A stretch of 6,791 nt of DNA from Burkholderiales bacterium (GCA_005793645.1 SXRG01000031.1:1-6791); one strand, 5' to 3'. Positions 1 to 6,791 are shown, counted from the first letter of the stretch. Numbers and translations are program-made. Notes: generated from the sequence alone by a model not told the origin.

Positions 1-537
1 CGGCTGATAGCAACCGATACCGGAAAAAGTCAGCGTATCAATGGCACCAGTGGGTGGCAGGTCAACCCGCCCTTCGTTCAGGACAAAATCCCCCTTCGAA
101 TGGTGTGGAGGATTATCCACCAGTACCAAATGCGCCAATCGCTCCGCATCCATCTCCATTGCCGTCAGCACAGGGACGAGCCGAGCGTAGTCGAATGTCA
201 CATAGACATCCCCGTTGGTGACCAAAAACGGTATATCGCCCAGCAACGGCAGTGCGGTCGCGATACCACCGGCGGTTTCCAACGGCTCTGGTTCCCGCGA
301 CCACTGGATATGGACACCCAACGCGGCCCCGTCTCCCAACGCATCTTCCAGGCGCGACCCCAGATGGGCGTGGTTGATAACCAGTTCAGTGAATCCTGCC
401 GCACGCAGACGCTCAATCTGCCAGACAATCAGCGGTTTGCCAGCAACCGGCAACAGGGGCTTTGGCGTGTGATCCGTGAGTGGCCGCATGCGATTGCCCA
501 GCCCGGCTGCAAGGATCATGGCACGAAAGCCAGCCAT
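1..537 (-). CDS. murU: MurNAc-1-phosphate uridylyltransferase MurU (partial, C-terminus beyond left edge)
   Basis: A sugar-nucleotide transferase that makes UDP-MurNAc from MurNAc-alpha-1-phosphate and UTP in the cytoplasm, the last step of the anabolic peptidoglycan-recycling route. The 179 visible codons show the nucleotidyltransferase fold: the N-terminal signature MILAAGLGNRMRPLT at residues 7-21 with the nucleotide-binding Gly-rich loop and R16, the PKPLLPVAGKP segment at 25-35 with K26, the ETAGG motif at 87-91, and the metal-binding NGD at 108-110. MurU proteins are about 220-230 residues, so roughly 45 residues are missing past the window. The ATG at 537-535 shares its A with the amgK stop (TGATG) and has no clear Shine-Dalgarno, which points to translational coupling; an ATG at codon 7 (519) is a less likely start. 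The family also contains glucose-1-P thymidylyl- and mannose-1-P guanylyltransferases; the adjacent amgK is the main reason for calling MurU. Confidence 0.9.
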   Translation of the reverse strand, partial: MAGFRAMILAAGLGNRMRPLTDHTPKPLLPVAGKPLIVWQIERLRAAGFTELVINHAHLGSRLEDALGDGAALGVHIQWSREPEPLETAGGIATALPLLGDIPFLVTNGDVYVTFDYARLVPVLTAMEMDAERLAHLVLVDNPPHHSKGDFVLNEGRVDLPPTGAIDTLTFSGIGCYQP

Positions 538-1583
538 CAGAAGGTGTATCCCACATCCGTCGCCCGGTTCTCCAGCGCATCAAGCAGGCCCAGCAACGGT
601 TTCAATTCGCGGTAACGCTCACAAGTACTACGCAGGTAGCGCATGACCAGCGGCATGTCTTTTAGATAACCATCCTTGCCGTCACGGTAACAGAGGCGGG
701 CAAAGATACCCAACACCTTGATATGGCGTTGCGCACCCATCCATTCAAAGTCACGATAAAAGACACCAAAATCCGGGTGAACCGGCAATCCGGCCTTTTT
801 CGCAGCCTCCCAATAACGCACCACCCAGTCCAAAAGACGGTCTTCATCCCAAGCGATGTAGGCATCCTTGTAGATCGACACCAAGTCATAGGTCACCGGG
901 CCATACACCGCGTCCTGAAAATCAACCACGCCGGGATTGTTGGCGTCCGTCACCATCAGATTGCGTGAATGCCAGTCGCGATGCACAAACACTTGCGGCT
1001 GGGCAAGGTTGTTATCGAGGATGGCGCGGAAAACCGTTTCCAGCCGATCGCGCTGGGCATCACTCAACGAGACACCCAAATACTTGGCGACATACCAATC
1101 CGGGAACAGATCCAGCTCACGCCGTAACAGGGCCTCGTCGTAGGGCGGTAGCACGCCGGGCCGGCTGGCGAGTTGAATCCGGATCAAACTGGCATTGGCA
1201 TCACGGTACAGACGGTCAACCATCGTCTCGTCCCGAGCCACCTCGTTCAGCGCCGACAGATAGGTCGTTGAACCAAGGTCAGACATCAGGATAAAGCCGT
1301 CAGTTAAGTTCTCGGCAAAGATCTGCGGCGTATTAGCCCCGGCCGCGCGAAACAGCTGCGCGATCTTCAGCCACGGCCCGCAATCCTCATGGCTAGGCGG
1401 GGCATCCATGACAACAAAGCGCCCATCAGCTGTCGTGACCCGAAAATAGCGGCGAAAGCTGGCGTCTGCCGAGGCGGGTTGCAAATCCATCAGCGGAGAG
1501 GGAAGCACAGAGGCCACCCAGTCACGCAGTCGTGCGATGCGTTGGTGTTCAGTATGTTCCAAGCTACAATCCGGCGTCTTCAA
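537..1583 (-). CDS. amgK: Anomeric MurNAc/GlcNAc kinase AmgK
   Basis: A cytoplasmic kinase that phosphorylates the anomeric hydroxyl of N-acetylmuramate (and GlcNAc), feeding MurU. It belongs to the aminoglycoside-phosphotransferase-like kinases and is often annotated only as a phosphotransferase. The 348-residue protein has the family's N-terminal SADASFRRYFR block at 38-48, the catalytic loop HRDWHSRNLM at 201-210 (catalytic D203, metal ligand N208) and the second metal motif VVDFQDAVYGP at 219-229 (D221). The length is normal for AmgK. The start is uncertain: there is no in-frame ATG before codon 32, which would remove the conserved N-terminal helix, so translation probably begins at a TTG. 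Candidates are TTG at 1583 (GGGCGG six bases upstream) and TTG at 1562 (GGA seven bases upstream). The stop overlaps the murU start by one base. It is transcribed away from lptD. True aminoglycoside resistance is unlikely given the murU neighbour. Confidence 0.9.
   Translation of the reverse strand: MKTPDCSLEHTEHQRIARLRDWVASVLPSPLMDLQPASADASFRRYFRVTTADGRFVVMDAPPSHEDCGPWLKIAQLFRAAGANTPQIFAENLTDGFILMSDLGSTTYLSALNEVARDETMVDRLYRDANASLIRIQLASRPGVLPPYDEALLRRELDLFPDWYVAKYLGVSLSDAQRDRLETVFRAILDNNLAQPQVFVHRDWHSRNLMVTDANNPGVVDFQDAVYGPVTYDLVSIYKDAYIAWDEDRLLDWVVRYWEAAKKAGLPVHPDFGVFYRDFEWMGAQRHIKVLGIFARLCYRDGKDGYLKDMPLVMRYLRSTCERYRELKPLLGLLDALENRATDVGYTF
1542..1570 (+). promoter_or_regulatory. Candidate sigma70-type promoter for lptD
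   Basis: TTGGTG at 1542-1547 and TACAAT at 1565-1570 are separated by exactly 17 bases. The -10 matches the consensus at five of six positions and the -35 at three of six. Transcription would start near 1577, giving lptD a leader of about 40 bases. The site lies inside the 5' end of amgK, as it must because only 33 bases separate the two genes. This is a pattern match only; a sigma-E type promoter, known for lptD in E. coli, was not recognised here. Confidence 0.45.
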
Positions 1584-1585
1584 TA

Positions 1586-1603
1586 ATGACCGCCCAATTC
1601 TAG
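1586..1603 (+). other. Five-codon ORF in the lptD leader
   Basis: ATG at 1586 opens a reading frame encoding MTAQF and closes at TAG 1601-1603, 13 bases before the lptD ATG. It would lie inside the predicted lptD leader. It has no Shine-Dalgarno and may be chance; it is recorded because lptD itself also lacks a visible ribosome binding site. Its last bases overlap the candidate amgK -10 element on the other strand. Confidence 0.15.
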
Positions 1604-1605
1604 CA
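1597..1605 (-). promoter_or_regulatory. Candidate extended -10 promoter element for amgK-murU
   Basis: On the minus strand the bases read TGCTAGAAT: a TGn extension followed by TAGAAT, five of six matches to the sigma70 -10 box. No -35 is seen at the usual distance (GGGCGG at 17-base spacing), so it would rely on the extended -10. Transcription would start near 1590, only about seven bases before the TTG at 1583 but 28 before the TTG at 1562. Assignment rests on position and motif only. Confidence 0.3.
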
Positions 1606-1616
1606 CCGCACCCATC

Positions 1617-3875
1617 ATGCCGCCCTTGCGACTGCTGACCCTGACCCTGGCCCTGGCCTCAACCTTTAGCGAGGTTTGGGCAGCCAATGAGCCTGTGTCC
1701 CTGCAGTTATCCCTGCGAACAGGTGAAGCACTCAAGCTGCCCCGTGGCTATAACATGGTGCAGGGCGATCGAATCGACGGTTCCAGTGACCACTTTTTGC
1801 AGGCCGAGGGCCAGGTTGTCATCCGCGACGATCAACAAGGCCAGATCGAGACCGACTGGCTACGTTACGAGGATGCCGCCGATCTGGCCACCTGTCGAGG
1901 TCCAGCCACCCTAACCCGCCCAGGTGAACGCATCACTGGCAAGGACCTCAGCCTGCGCCTAAGCTCGCGACTCGGCGACATGCACAGCGTGACCTATTGG
2001 ATTGCCGGCAAAGGGAAACCCCTGTTACCTGTCCAGGGCGTAGCCCGAACGATGTTTTTCGAAGGTCCCGAAAAATACCGGATGGAGACGGTTACCTACT
2101 CGACCTGCACGCCAGATCGCCAAGACTGGGTCCTGCGGGCAGACGAACTTTCCATCGATTACAACACTAGCCTGGGCAAAGCGCGTCAGGCCCGGGTCGA
2201 ATACCTCGGCATACCCCTCCTGTACAGCCCGTGGTTACGATTCTCGCTCGACAATCAACGCAAATCCGGATTTCTGTCCCCAACCTACGGCGCCTCGAAT
2301 AGCCGTGGTCTAGAGCTCATTCTGCCTTGGTACTGGAACATTGCCCCCAATCGCGACGCCACCCTGGTGCCGCGTTACCTGGGCCGGCGCGGTCTGCAAC
2401 TAGGTGGCGAATTCCGCTATCTCGAGAAGGCATACAGCGGTCAGGTATGGGTCGATATCCTACCCTCAGATAGCGTCGCCAAGCGTGACCGCTACCAAGT
2501 GGACCTGTCCCACCAACAACGCTTTTCACCTCGCATCTCCGGCAATCTGCGTTTCCAGAAGGTCTCGGACACAGACTATTTCACCGACCTCTCCGGCCAG
2601 ATCAACCAGACCTCGACGGTTAATCTGCCGCGCGAGGCCAGCCTCGCCTATCAGGGTGATGGCTGGAACGGCAGTCTGCGCGTGCAGTCCTATCAAGCCC
2701 TAAGTGGTGTCAATAGTGCCCCCTACGAACGTCTACCACAGGTCACACTCAATACCAGCCAATCTGATCTGTACGGCAGTCGCACACGGTTCGACATGGC
2801 CGCCGAGCTCGTTCATTTCGACCACCCCGCTAGCAGCTTCGTCACCGGTCAACGCGCCTATGCCTACCCCAGCCTGAGCCTGCCGCTGCAAACCACTTAT
2901 GGTTTTCTGACCCCAAAGCTGGGCCTGCACCTATCGCGCTACCAACTCAGCAGCCAATCCGGGGCGCTCCGCGACAATATTGGCAACGAACCCGTTGGTG
3001 GCTATCTCAACAGCACCCGCAGCCTGCCCATCTTCAGCCTCGATGCCGGCGTCTATCTGGAACGCGATTGGCGCCTGGGCAATACCGCCCTGCTACACAC
3101 ACTCGAACCCCGTGCCTACTATGTACGCATCCCACACAAGGACCAAACGCGAATCCCTGTTTTTGACAGCGGCCAACAAGACATCTCTCTGACCCAGTTA
3201 TTCTCGGAAAACCAGTTCTCCGGGGTTGACCGCATCAACGATGCCGATCAGCTCACCGTCGGCATCACCAACCGCTTCATCAACGCCGACAAGGGTATCG
3301 AACGCCTGCAACTTACCCTTGCCCAGCGTTTCTATTTTCGTGACCAAACCGTCACCCTGCCCGGTGGAACAGCCCGGACCACGAGCTCCAGCGACATCCT
3401 CGCCACCGCCAGCGCTCCGGTCAATCCGCGCCTACGCCTAAACGCCGGCCTGCGCTATGCGAGTGCCGACCAGGTCATTGCCCAAGCTAGTTTTGGGGGG
3501 ACCTATGACGGTGGCCCCGGCAAGCGAATCAACGCCGACTACCGCTACACCGACAAACTCTATGGCGCACTCAAATCGGTGGATCTATCCTTCCAGTGGC
3601 CCCTCCAACCCCAGTGGTATGCCGTCGGCCGGGCCAACTACGCCTTCGTCGAAAATCGTCTTGCTGAAGGTCTGCTGGGCTTTGAATACAATCCCGGCTG
3701 CTGGTCCCTGCGCGGGGTTGTCCAACAACTGGCCACCAACACAACCACCGCCACGACCGCGTTCTTTCTGCAACTGGAACTACGCGGCCTAACCCAGCTG
3801 GGCCCCAACCCACTAGATGTCCTTAAACGCAACATCTCCGGATATGTGAAAAGCGATGACATTACCTCTCCGTAA
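1617..3875 (+). CDS. lptD: LPS-assembly outer-membrane protein LptD
   Basis: The outer-membrane barrel that, with the lipoprotein LptE plugged inside, inserts lipopolysaccharide into the outer leaflet. The 752-residue product has a signal peptide at about 1-22 (single basic residue R5, hydrophobic core LLTLTLALA, likely cleavage near VWA/AN), a periplasmic LptA/OstA-like jellyroll at about 30-200, and a C-terminal barrel from about 205. Strong family landmarks are YSTCTPDRQDW at 161-171, YSPWLRF at 203-209, SGFLSPTYG at 217-225, LPWYWNIAPNRDAT at 236-249, HTLEPRAYY at 494-502 and the closing-strand LELRGL at 720-725. It is slightly shorter than E. coli LptD (784). Cysteines are C93, C164 and C695 only; the extreme N-terminal cysteine and one of the paired barrel cysteines of E. 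coli are absent. ATG 1617 is the only sensible start, since an in-frame TGA sits at 1587; no Shine-Dalgarno is evident. The last 20 bases overlap surA. Confidence 0.97.
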   Translation: MPPLRLLTLTLALASTFSEVWAANEPVSLQLSLRTGEALKLPRGYNMVQGDRIDGSSDHFLQAEGQVVIRDDQQGQIETDWLRYEDAADLATCRGPATLTRPGERITGKDLSLRLSSRLGDMHSVTYWIAGKGKPLLPVQGVARTMFFEGPEKYRMETVTYSTCTPDRQDWVLRADELSIDYNTSLGKARQARVEYLGIPLLYSPWLRFSLDNQRKSGFLSPTYGASNSRGLELILPWYWNIAPNRDATLVPRYLGRRGLQLGGEFRYLEKAYSGQVWVDILPSDSVAKRDRYQVDLSHQQRFSPRISGNLRFQKVSDTDYFTDLSGQINQTSTVNLPREASLAYQGDGWNGSLRVQSYQALSGVNSAPYERLPQVTLNTSQSDLYGSRTRFDMAAELVHFDHPASSFVTGQRAYAYPSLSLPLQTTYGFLTPKLGLHLSRYQLSSQSGALRDNIGNEPVGGYLNSTRSLPIFSLDAGVYLERDWRLGNTALLHTLEPRAYYVRIPHKDQTRIPVFDSGQQDISLTQLFSENQFSGVDRINDADQLTVGITNRFINADKGIERLQLTLAQRFYFRDQTVTLPGGTARTTSSSDILATASAPVNPRLRLNAGLRYASADQVIAQASFGGTYDGGPGKRINADYRYTDKLYGALKSVDLSFQWPLQPQWYAVGRANYAFVENRLAEGLLGFEYNPGCWSLRGVVQQLATNTTTATTAFFLQLELRGLTQLGPNPLDVLKRNISGYVKSDDITSP

Positions 3876-5172
3876 CAGCCTCTTGGGCCTCTATGCCTTC
3901 ACCACGGCTACCTTGCTCGTTGCCCCAAGCGTGGTTGCCGCACCCATCCCTATTGACCGGGTCATTGCCGTCGTCAACCATGGCGTTCTCACCGAGCAGG
4001 AACTCGCCCGTCGGGTCGTCCAGGTTCAACAGCAGTTGTCCCAACAAAAGGTCGCTGCACCCTCGCGTGCCAAGCTCGAACGACAAATTCTGGAGCGCAT
4101 GATCACCGAGCGCGCCCTTCTGGATCTGGCCGAAGGGACTAACCTCAAGGTCAGCGCCGAGGCCTTGGATCGCACCTTGACCCGCATGGCGACCGAAAAC
4201 CGCCTCAGCCTGCCCGAATTTCGCAAGGCACTGGAGCAGGAAGGACAGGATTGGAGCAGCTTCCGCGAACAGATTCGCAACGAGATAACCATTGCCCGTC
4301 TGCGTGAACGCGAAGTGGACAACAAGGTCAGCGTCACCGATGCCGAGATCGCCCTGCAATTGACCCAGCTGGGAGACAAGGCCAGCGCCCAAACCAAGGA
4401 CGAATACGAACTCGCACACATCTTGATCACGGTGCCTGAGGCCGCCAGCCCCGAGATCAACGAAAAACGCCGCCTGCGTGCCGAAGAAGCCCTCACCAAA
4501 CTACGCAGCGGCGATGACTTTGCTCAAGTATCGGCCCTCTATTCCGACGCCCAAAATGCCCTTGAGGGAGGTAAACTGGGGTGGCGTAGCACCGCGCAGT
4601 TGCCCAACCTGTTTGCCGACGCGCTCCCGCCGCTCAAGCCTGGCGACACCTCCACCCTCCTACGGAGCAGCAACGGTTTCCACATCCTCAAACTACTCGG
4701 GCAACGCGGTGCCAACACGGCCTACATCGTGCACCAGACCCAAGCCGCACACATCCTGATCAAGACCAACGAACTGGTCAGCGACAGCGAAGCCCAGCAT
4801 CGCCTGACCAATCTGCGCGAACGCCTGATCCACGGCGCCCGTTTTGCCGATCTGGCTCGCCTCAACTCCGACGACTTATCCGCCAGTCGCGGCGGCGAAC
4901 TAGGCTGGCTGAACCCAGGCGATACCGTACCTGAATTCGAACGCGCCATGGACGCCCTCGCCCCGAATGAAATCAGCCAACCCATCTTGTCACCCTTTGG
5001 CTGGCACCTCATCCAGGTCCTCACCCGCCGCGACCAGGATCTCTCGGAAGAGCGACGGCGCATTGAGGCCCGACGCATGATCCGCGCCCGCAAGGCCGAA
5101 GAGGCTTTCGACGAATGGGTGCGTCAAACCCGTGACCGTGCCTATATCGAAGTCCGACTTGAGGACCGCTGA
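3856..5172 (+). CDS. surA: Periplasmic chaperone / peptidyl-prolyl isomerase SurA
   Basis: Carries unfolded outer-membrane proteins, LptD among them, across the periplasm to the BAM complex. The 438 residues follow the SurA plan (E. coli 428): signal peptide at about 1-29 with basic R6, a hydrophobic stretch and VVAA/P cleavage region; an N-terminal chaperone domain at about 30-160 beginning with the conserved IDRVIAVVNHGVLT; a first parvulin domain at about 184-283 (ELAHILITVP to GFHILKLL, with GGKLGW at 238-243); a second at about 295-390 (AAHILIKT to GWHLIQVL, with GGELGW at 346-351); and a charged C-terminal helix at 395-425 that packs on the N-domain. Both parvulin modules look intact by these landmarks. 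ATG 3856 lies within the end of lptD and has only a weak purine run upstream, so coupling to lptD translation is likely. pdxA follows after four bases. Confidence 0.96.
   Translation: MTLPLRNSLLGLYAFTTATLLVAPSVVAAPIPIDRVIAVVNHGVLTEQELARRVVQVQQQLSQQKVAAPSRAKLERQILERMITERALLDLAEGTNLKVSAEALDRTLTRMATENRLSLPEFRKALEQEGQDWSSFREQIRNEITIARLREREVDNKVSVTDAEIALQLTQLGDKASAQTKDEYELAHILITVPEAASPEINEKRRLRAEEALTKLRSGDDFAQVSALYSDAQNALEGGKLGWRSTAQLPNLFADALPPLKPGDTSTLLRSSNGFHILKLLGQRGANTAYIVHQTQAAHILIKTNELVSDSEAQHRLTNLRERLIHGARFADLARLNSDDLSASRGGELGWLNPGDTVPEFERAMDALAPNEISQPILSPFGWHLIQVLTRRDQDLSEERRRIEARRMIRARKAEEAFDEWVRQTRDRAYIEVRLEDR
5161..5165 (+). promoter_or_regulatory. Ribosome binding site deciding the pdxA start
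   Basis: GAGGA lies at the end of surA, 11 bases before TTG 5177. The spacing is a little long but it is the only good Shine-Dalgarno near the possible pdxA starts. The GTG codons at 5132 and 5138 have none. Confidence 0.5.
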
Positions 5173-5176
5173 AGCC

Positions 5177-6166
5177 TTGAGGCCCCTGGTTTTTACTCCT
5201 GGCGAACCCGCCGGGATCGGCCCCGACCTGGCGGTCTGGCTGGCCCGGCAGAAGGCTATAGCCACACCCATCGTCATCCTCTCCAATCGCCACCTACTGG
5301 ATGAACGCGCCACGCAACAGGGACAGACCTTTGATGTGCCCGACTACCACCCCGGCACAATGGCGCCCATCAGCCTGATCGACCTCGCGCTGCCCATTGT
5401 GGCCAAACCTGGCAAACTGGATCTGAGGAACGCGAGTTTTGTGCTCGATAGCCTAACCCGTGCGACACAAGGATGCCTATCCGGAAAATTCTCAGGCCTC
5501 GTCACCGGACCGGTACACAAGGGCGTCATCAACGAAGCTGGCATCCCATTCACCGGCCACACCGAGTTCCTGGCCGACCTGACCGACACGCCACAGGTCG
5601 TCATGATGCTGGCCGGACGCAGGCCCGGCAGCAATGCTTGGCTACGCGTGGCGCTAGCCACCACCCACCTACCCCTACGCGCCGTCGCCGATGCCATCAC
5701 AACCCCCAGTCTAAGCACTACGCTGACGATCCTCGATACCGCCCTACGTCGCGACTTTGGCCTGACCAACCCCCGTATCCTGGTTGCCGGCCTCAACCCC
5801 CACGCCGGAGAGGACGGTCATCTTGGTCTTGAAGAGATCAACCTCATCAAACCGGTACTGGCAACCTTGCGGAGTCAGGGCCTGAACCTAAAAGGGCCGC
5901 TGCCAGCCGATACGCTTTTCCAACCCCAATACCTCAATCATGCCGAGGCTGTGCTCGCTATGTATCACGACCAAGGGCTGCCGGTGCTGAAACATGCCAC
6001 CTTTGGTCGCGGTGTCAACATCACCCTCGGTCTGCCCATTGTGCGCACCTCGGTCGATCACGGCACCGCGCTGGATCTGGCCGGAAGGGATCAGGCCAAC
6101 CCAGGCAGCCTAATTGTCGCCATTGAGGCGGCCACAGAGATGGCTCAAGCGCGACAGACTCCGTAA
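5177..6166 (+). CDS. pdxA: 4-hydroxythreonine-4-phosphate dehydrogenase PdxA
   Basis: Oxidises 4-phosphohydroxy-L-threonine with NAD(P)+; the product loses CO2 to give 3-amino-2-oxopropyl phosphate, which PdxJ condenses with deoxyxylulose phosphate in the DXP-dependent vitamin B6 pathway. From TTG 5177 the protein has 329 residues, the same as E. coli PdxA. Family blocks are FTPGEPAGIGPD at 6-17, ITGPVHKGVIN-type VTGPVHKGVIN at 109-119, FTGHTEF at 125-131, and the three divalent-metal histidines: H164 in TTHLPLR, H209 in NPHAGE and H264 in MYHDQG. The substrate-binding GHT is at 127-129. A longer in-frame version from GTG 5132 (344 residues) would overlap surA by 41 bases and adds a tail not expected in the family; TTG 5177 fits length and ribosome binding site better. 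The stop shares one base with the rsmA start. Function is secure; the start is less so. Confidence 0.95.
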   Translation: MRPLVFTPGEPAGIGPDLAVWLARQKAIATPIVILSNRHLLDERATQQGQTFDVPDYHPGTMAPISLIDLALPIVAKPGKLDLRNASFVLDSLTRATQGCLSGKFSGLVTGPVHKGVINEAGIPFTGHTEFLADLTDTPQVVMMLAGRRPGSNAWLRVALATTHLPLRAVADAITTPSLSTTLTILDTALRRDFGLTNPRILVAGLNPHAGEDGHLGLEEINLIKPVLATLRSQGLNLKGPLPADTLFQPQYLNHAEAVLAMYHDQGLPVLKHATFGRGVNITLGLPIVRTSVDHGTALDLAGRDQANPGSLIVAIEAATEMAQARQTP

Positions 6167-6791
6167 TGACACACACATTCCCCGCGCACCAGGCACGCAA
6201 ACGCTTCGGGCAAAATTTCCTGCACGATCGCCATGTCATCGAGCGCATCGTCGCAGCCATCCGGCCCCAGCCCACCGATACCCTGATCGAGATTGGACCT
6301 GGCCTCGCGGCGCTGACCCGACCCTTGCTGGAAAAGCTCCCGCATCTACACGTGGTGGAACTCGATCGCGACCTTGCGGCCCGGCTACGCGCCGAATTCC
6401 CCCCTGAGCGACTGACCGTGCATGAAGGCGATGCCCTGAAGTTTAATTTCGGCGGTCTGGGCCCGGACCTGCGTATCGTTGGCAACCTACCCTACAACAT
6501 CTCCTCACCACTCCTGTTTCACCTAGCCATCTTCGCCACCCAGATCCGCGACATGCATTTTATGCTGCAAAAAGAGGTCGTCTTGCGGATGGCCGCCACC
6601 CCCGATACGCCTGATTACGGCCGCCTCTCGGTTATGTTGCAGGCGCAATTCCGGGTCGAAAAATTGTTCATCGTACCGCCTGGTGCCTTCACTCCCGCAC
6701 CCAAGGTTGATTCCGCCATCGTCCGTCTGACGCCCCTACCAGCCACCGAGATCGCCTGGCACAATCGGGAACGGTTCGCGACCGTCGTCGC
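6166..6791 (+). CDS. rsmA: 16S rRNA (adenine1518-N6/adenine1519-N6)-dimethyltransferase RsmA/KsgA (partial, C-terminus beyond right edge)
   Basis: Dimethylates two adjacent adenosines in the 3'-terminal hairpin of 16S rRNA with S-adenosylmethionine, a late quality-control step of small-subunit assembly; loss gives kasugamycin resistance in E. coli. The visible 208 codons contain the N-terminal ARKRFGQNFLHD at 10-21, SAM motif I EIGPGLAALT at 42-51, the acidic ribose-binding VVELDRDLAARL at 63-74, EGDAL at 87-91, the catalytic NLPYNISSPLL at 107-117, MLQKEVVLRM at 133-142 and the FTPAPKVDSA segment at 175-184. The family is about 270 residues, so the C-terminal small domain is mostly outside the window. 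ATG 6166 overlaps the pdxA TAA as TAATG with no clear Shine-Dalgarno, indicating coupling. In enterobacteria apaG and apaH follow; that cannot be checked here. Confidence 0.96.
   Translation, partial: MTHTFPAHQARKRFGQNFLHDRHVIERIVAAIRPQPTDTLIEIGPGLAALTRPLLEKLPHLHVVELDRDLAARLRAEFPPERLTVHEGDALKFNFGGLGPDLRIVGNLPYNISSPLLFHLAIFATQIRDMHFMLQKEVVLRMAATPDTPDYGRLSVMLQAQFRVEKLFIVPPGAFTPAPKVDSAIVRLTPLPATEIAWHNRERFATVV

Noticed and set aside
100..615. Plus-strand open frame of 171 codons across the murU/amgK junction
   Set aside because: It runs antisense to two genes with clear catalytic motifs and spans their junction; no domain is recognisable.
3687..3692. TACAAT inside lptD as a possible internal surA promoter
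   Set aside because: No acceptable -35 lies at 16-18 bases, and the bases are fixed by conserved codons of the barrel (EYNPGC). Likely chance.
3862..4419. Minus-strand open frame of 185 codons opposite surA
   Set aside because: It lies wholly antisense to a well-supported surA, shows no family motif, and is what long codon-biased genes produce on the opposite strand.
4026..4499. Minus-strand open frame of 157 codons rich in Arg and Ser
   Set aside because: Its composition is the mirror of the surA codons on the other strand, with no start signal or recognisable domain.
5132..5172. 41-base overlap of surA and pdxA implied by a GTG start
   Set aside because: No ribosome binding site precedes the GTG, and homology supports the later TTG, so the overlap is probably an annotation artefact.
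6021..6485. Minus-strand open frame of 154 codons opposite pdxA and rsmA
   Set aside because: It crosses the junction of two clear genes on the other strand, is Arg/Ser-rich, and has no motif.

Overview
The window is a compact, almost fully coding stretch of a proteobacterial chromosome. It is most likely from a gammaproteobacterium: lptD-surA-pdxA-rsmA is a classic gammaproteobacterial gene order, and amgK-murU facing away from lptD is the arrangement familiar from Pseudomonas and several other lineages. The sequence looks moderately GC-rich with C/G-ending codons throughout (judged by eye, not computed). The genus cannot be named from this evidence.

Layout. On the minus strand, murU (N-terminal 179 codons, cut by the left edge) follows amgK, joined by a one-base TGATG stop/start overlap. 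A 33-base gap (1584-1616) separates the amgK start from lptD. On the plus strand run lptD (1617-3875), surA (3856-5172, overlapping lptD by 20 bases), pdxA (best start 5177, four bases after the surA stop) and rsmA (from 6166, one-base TAATG overlap, cut by the right edge). No mobile element, CRISPR array, RNA gene, pseudogene or clear terminator is visible.

How the genes work together. The left operon is the cell-wall recycling branch: AmgK phosphorylates recovered N-acetylmuramate at C1 and MurU uridylylates it to UDP-MurNAc, bypassing the fosfomycin-sensitive MurA step. The right operon links outer-membrane assembly (LptD, the LPS translocon barrel, and SurA, the periplasmic chaperone for barrel proteins including LptD) to pyridoxal-phosphate synthesis (PdxA) and ribosome maturation (RsmA/KsgA).

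The content is conserved core genome, and I do not see a new system. The points worth a second look are small: the crowded amgK/lptD start region, where the best promoter candidates face each other and the transcripts would overlap head-on; non-ATG starts for amgK and pdxA; a five-codon ORF in the lptD leader; and a reduced, rearranged cysteine set in LptD.
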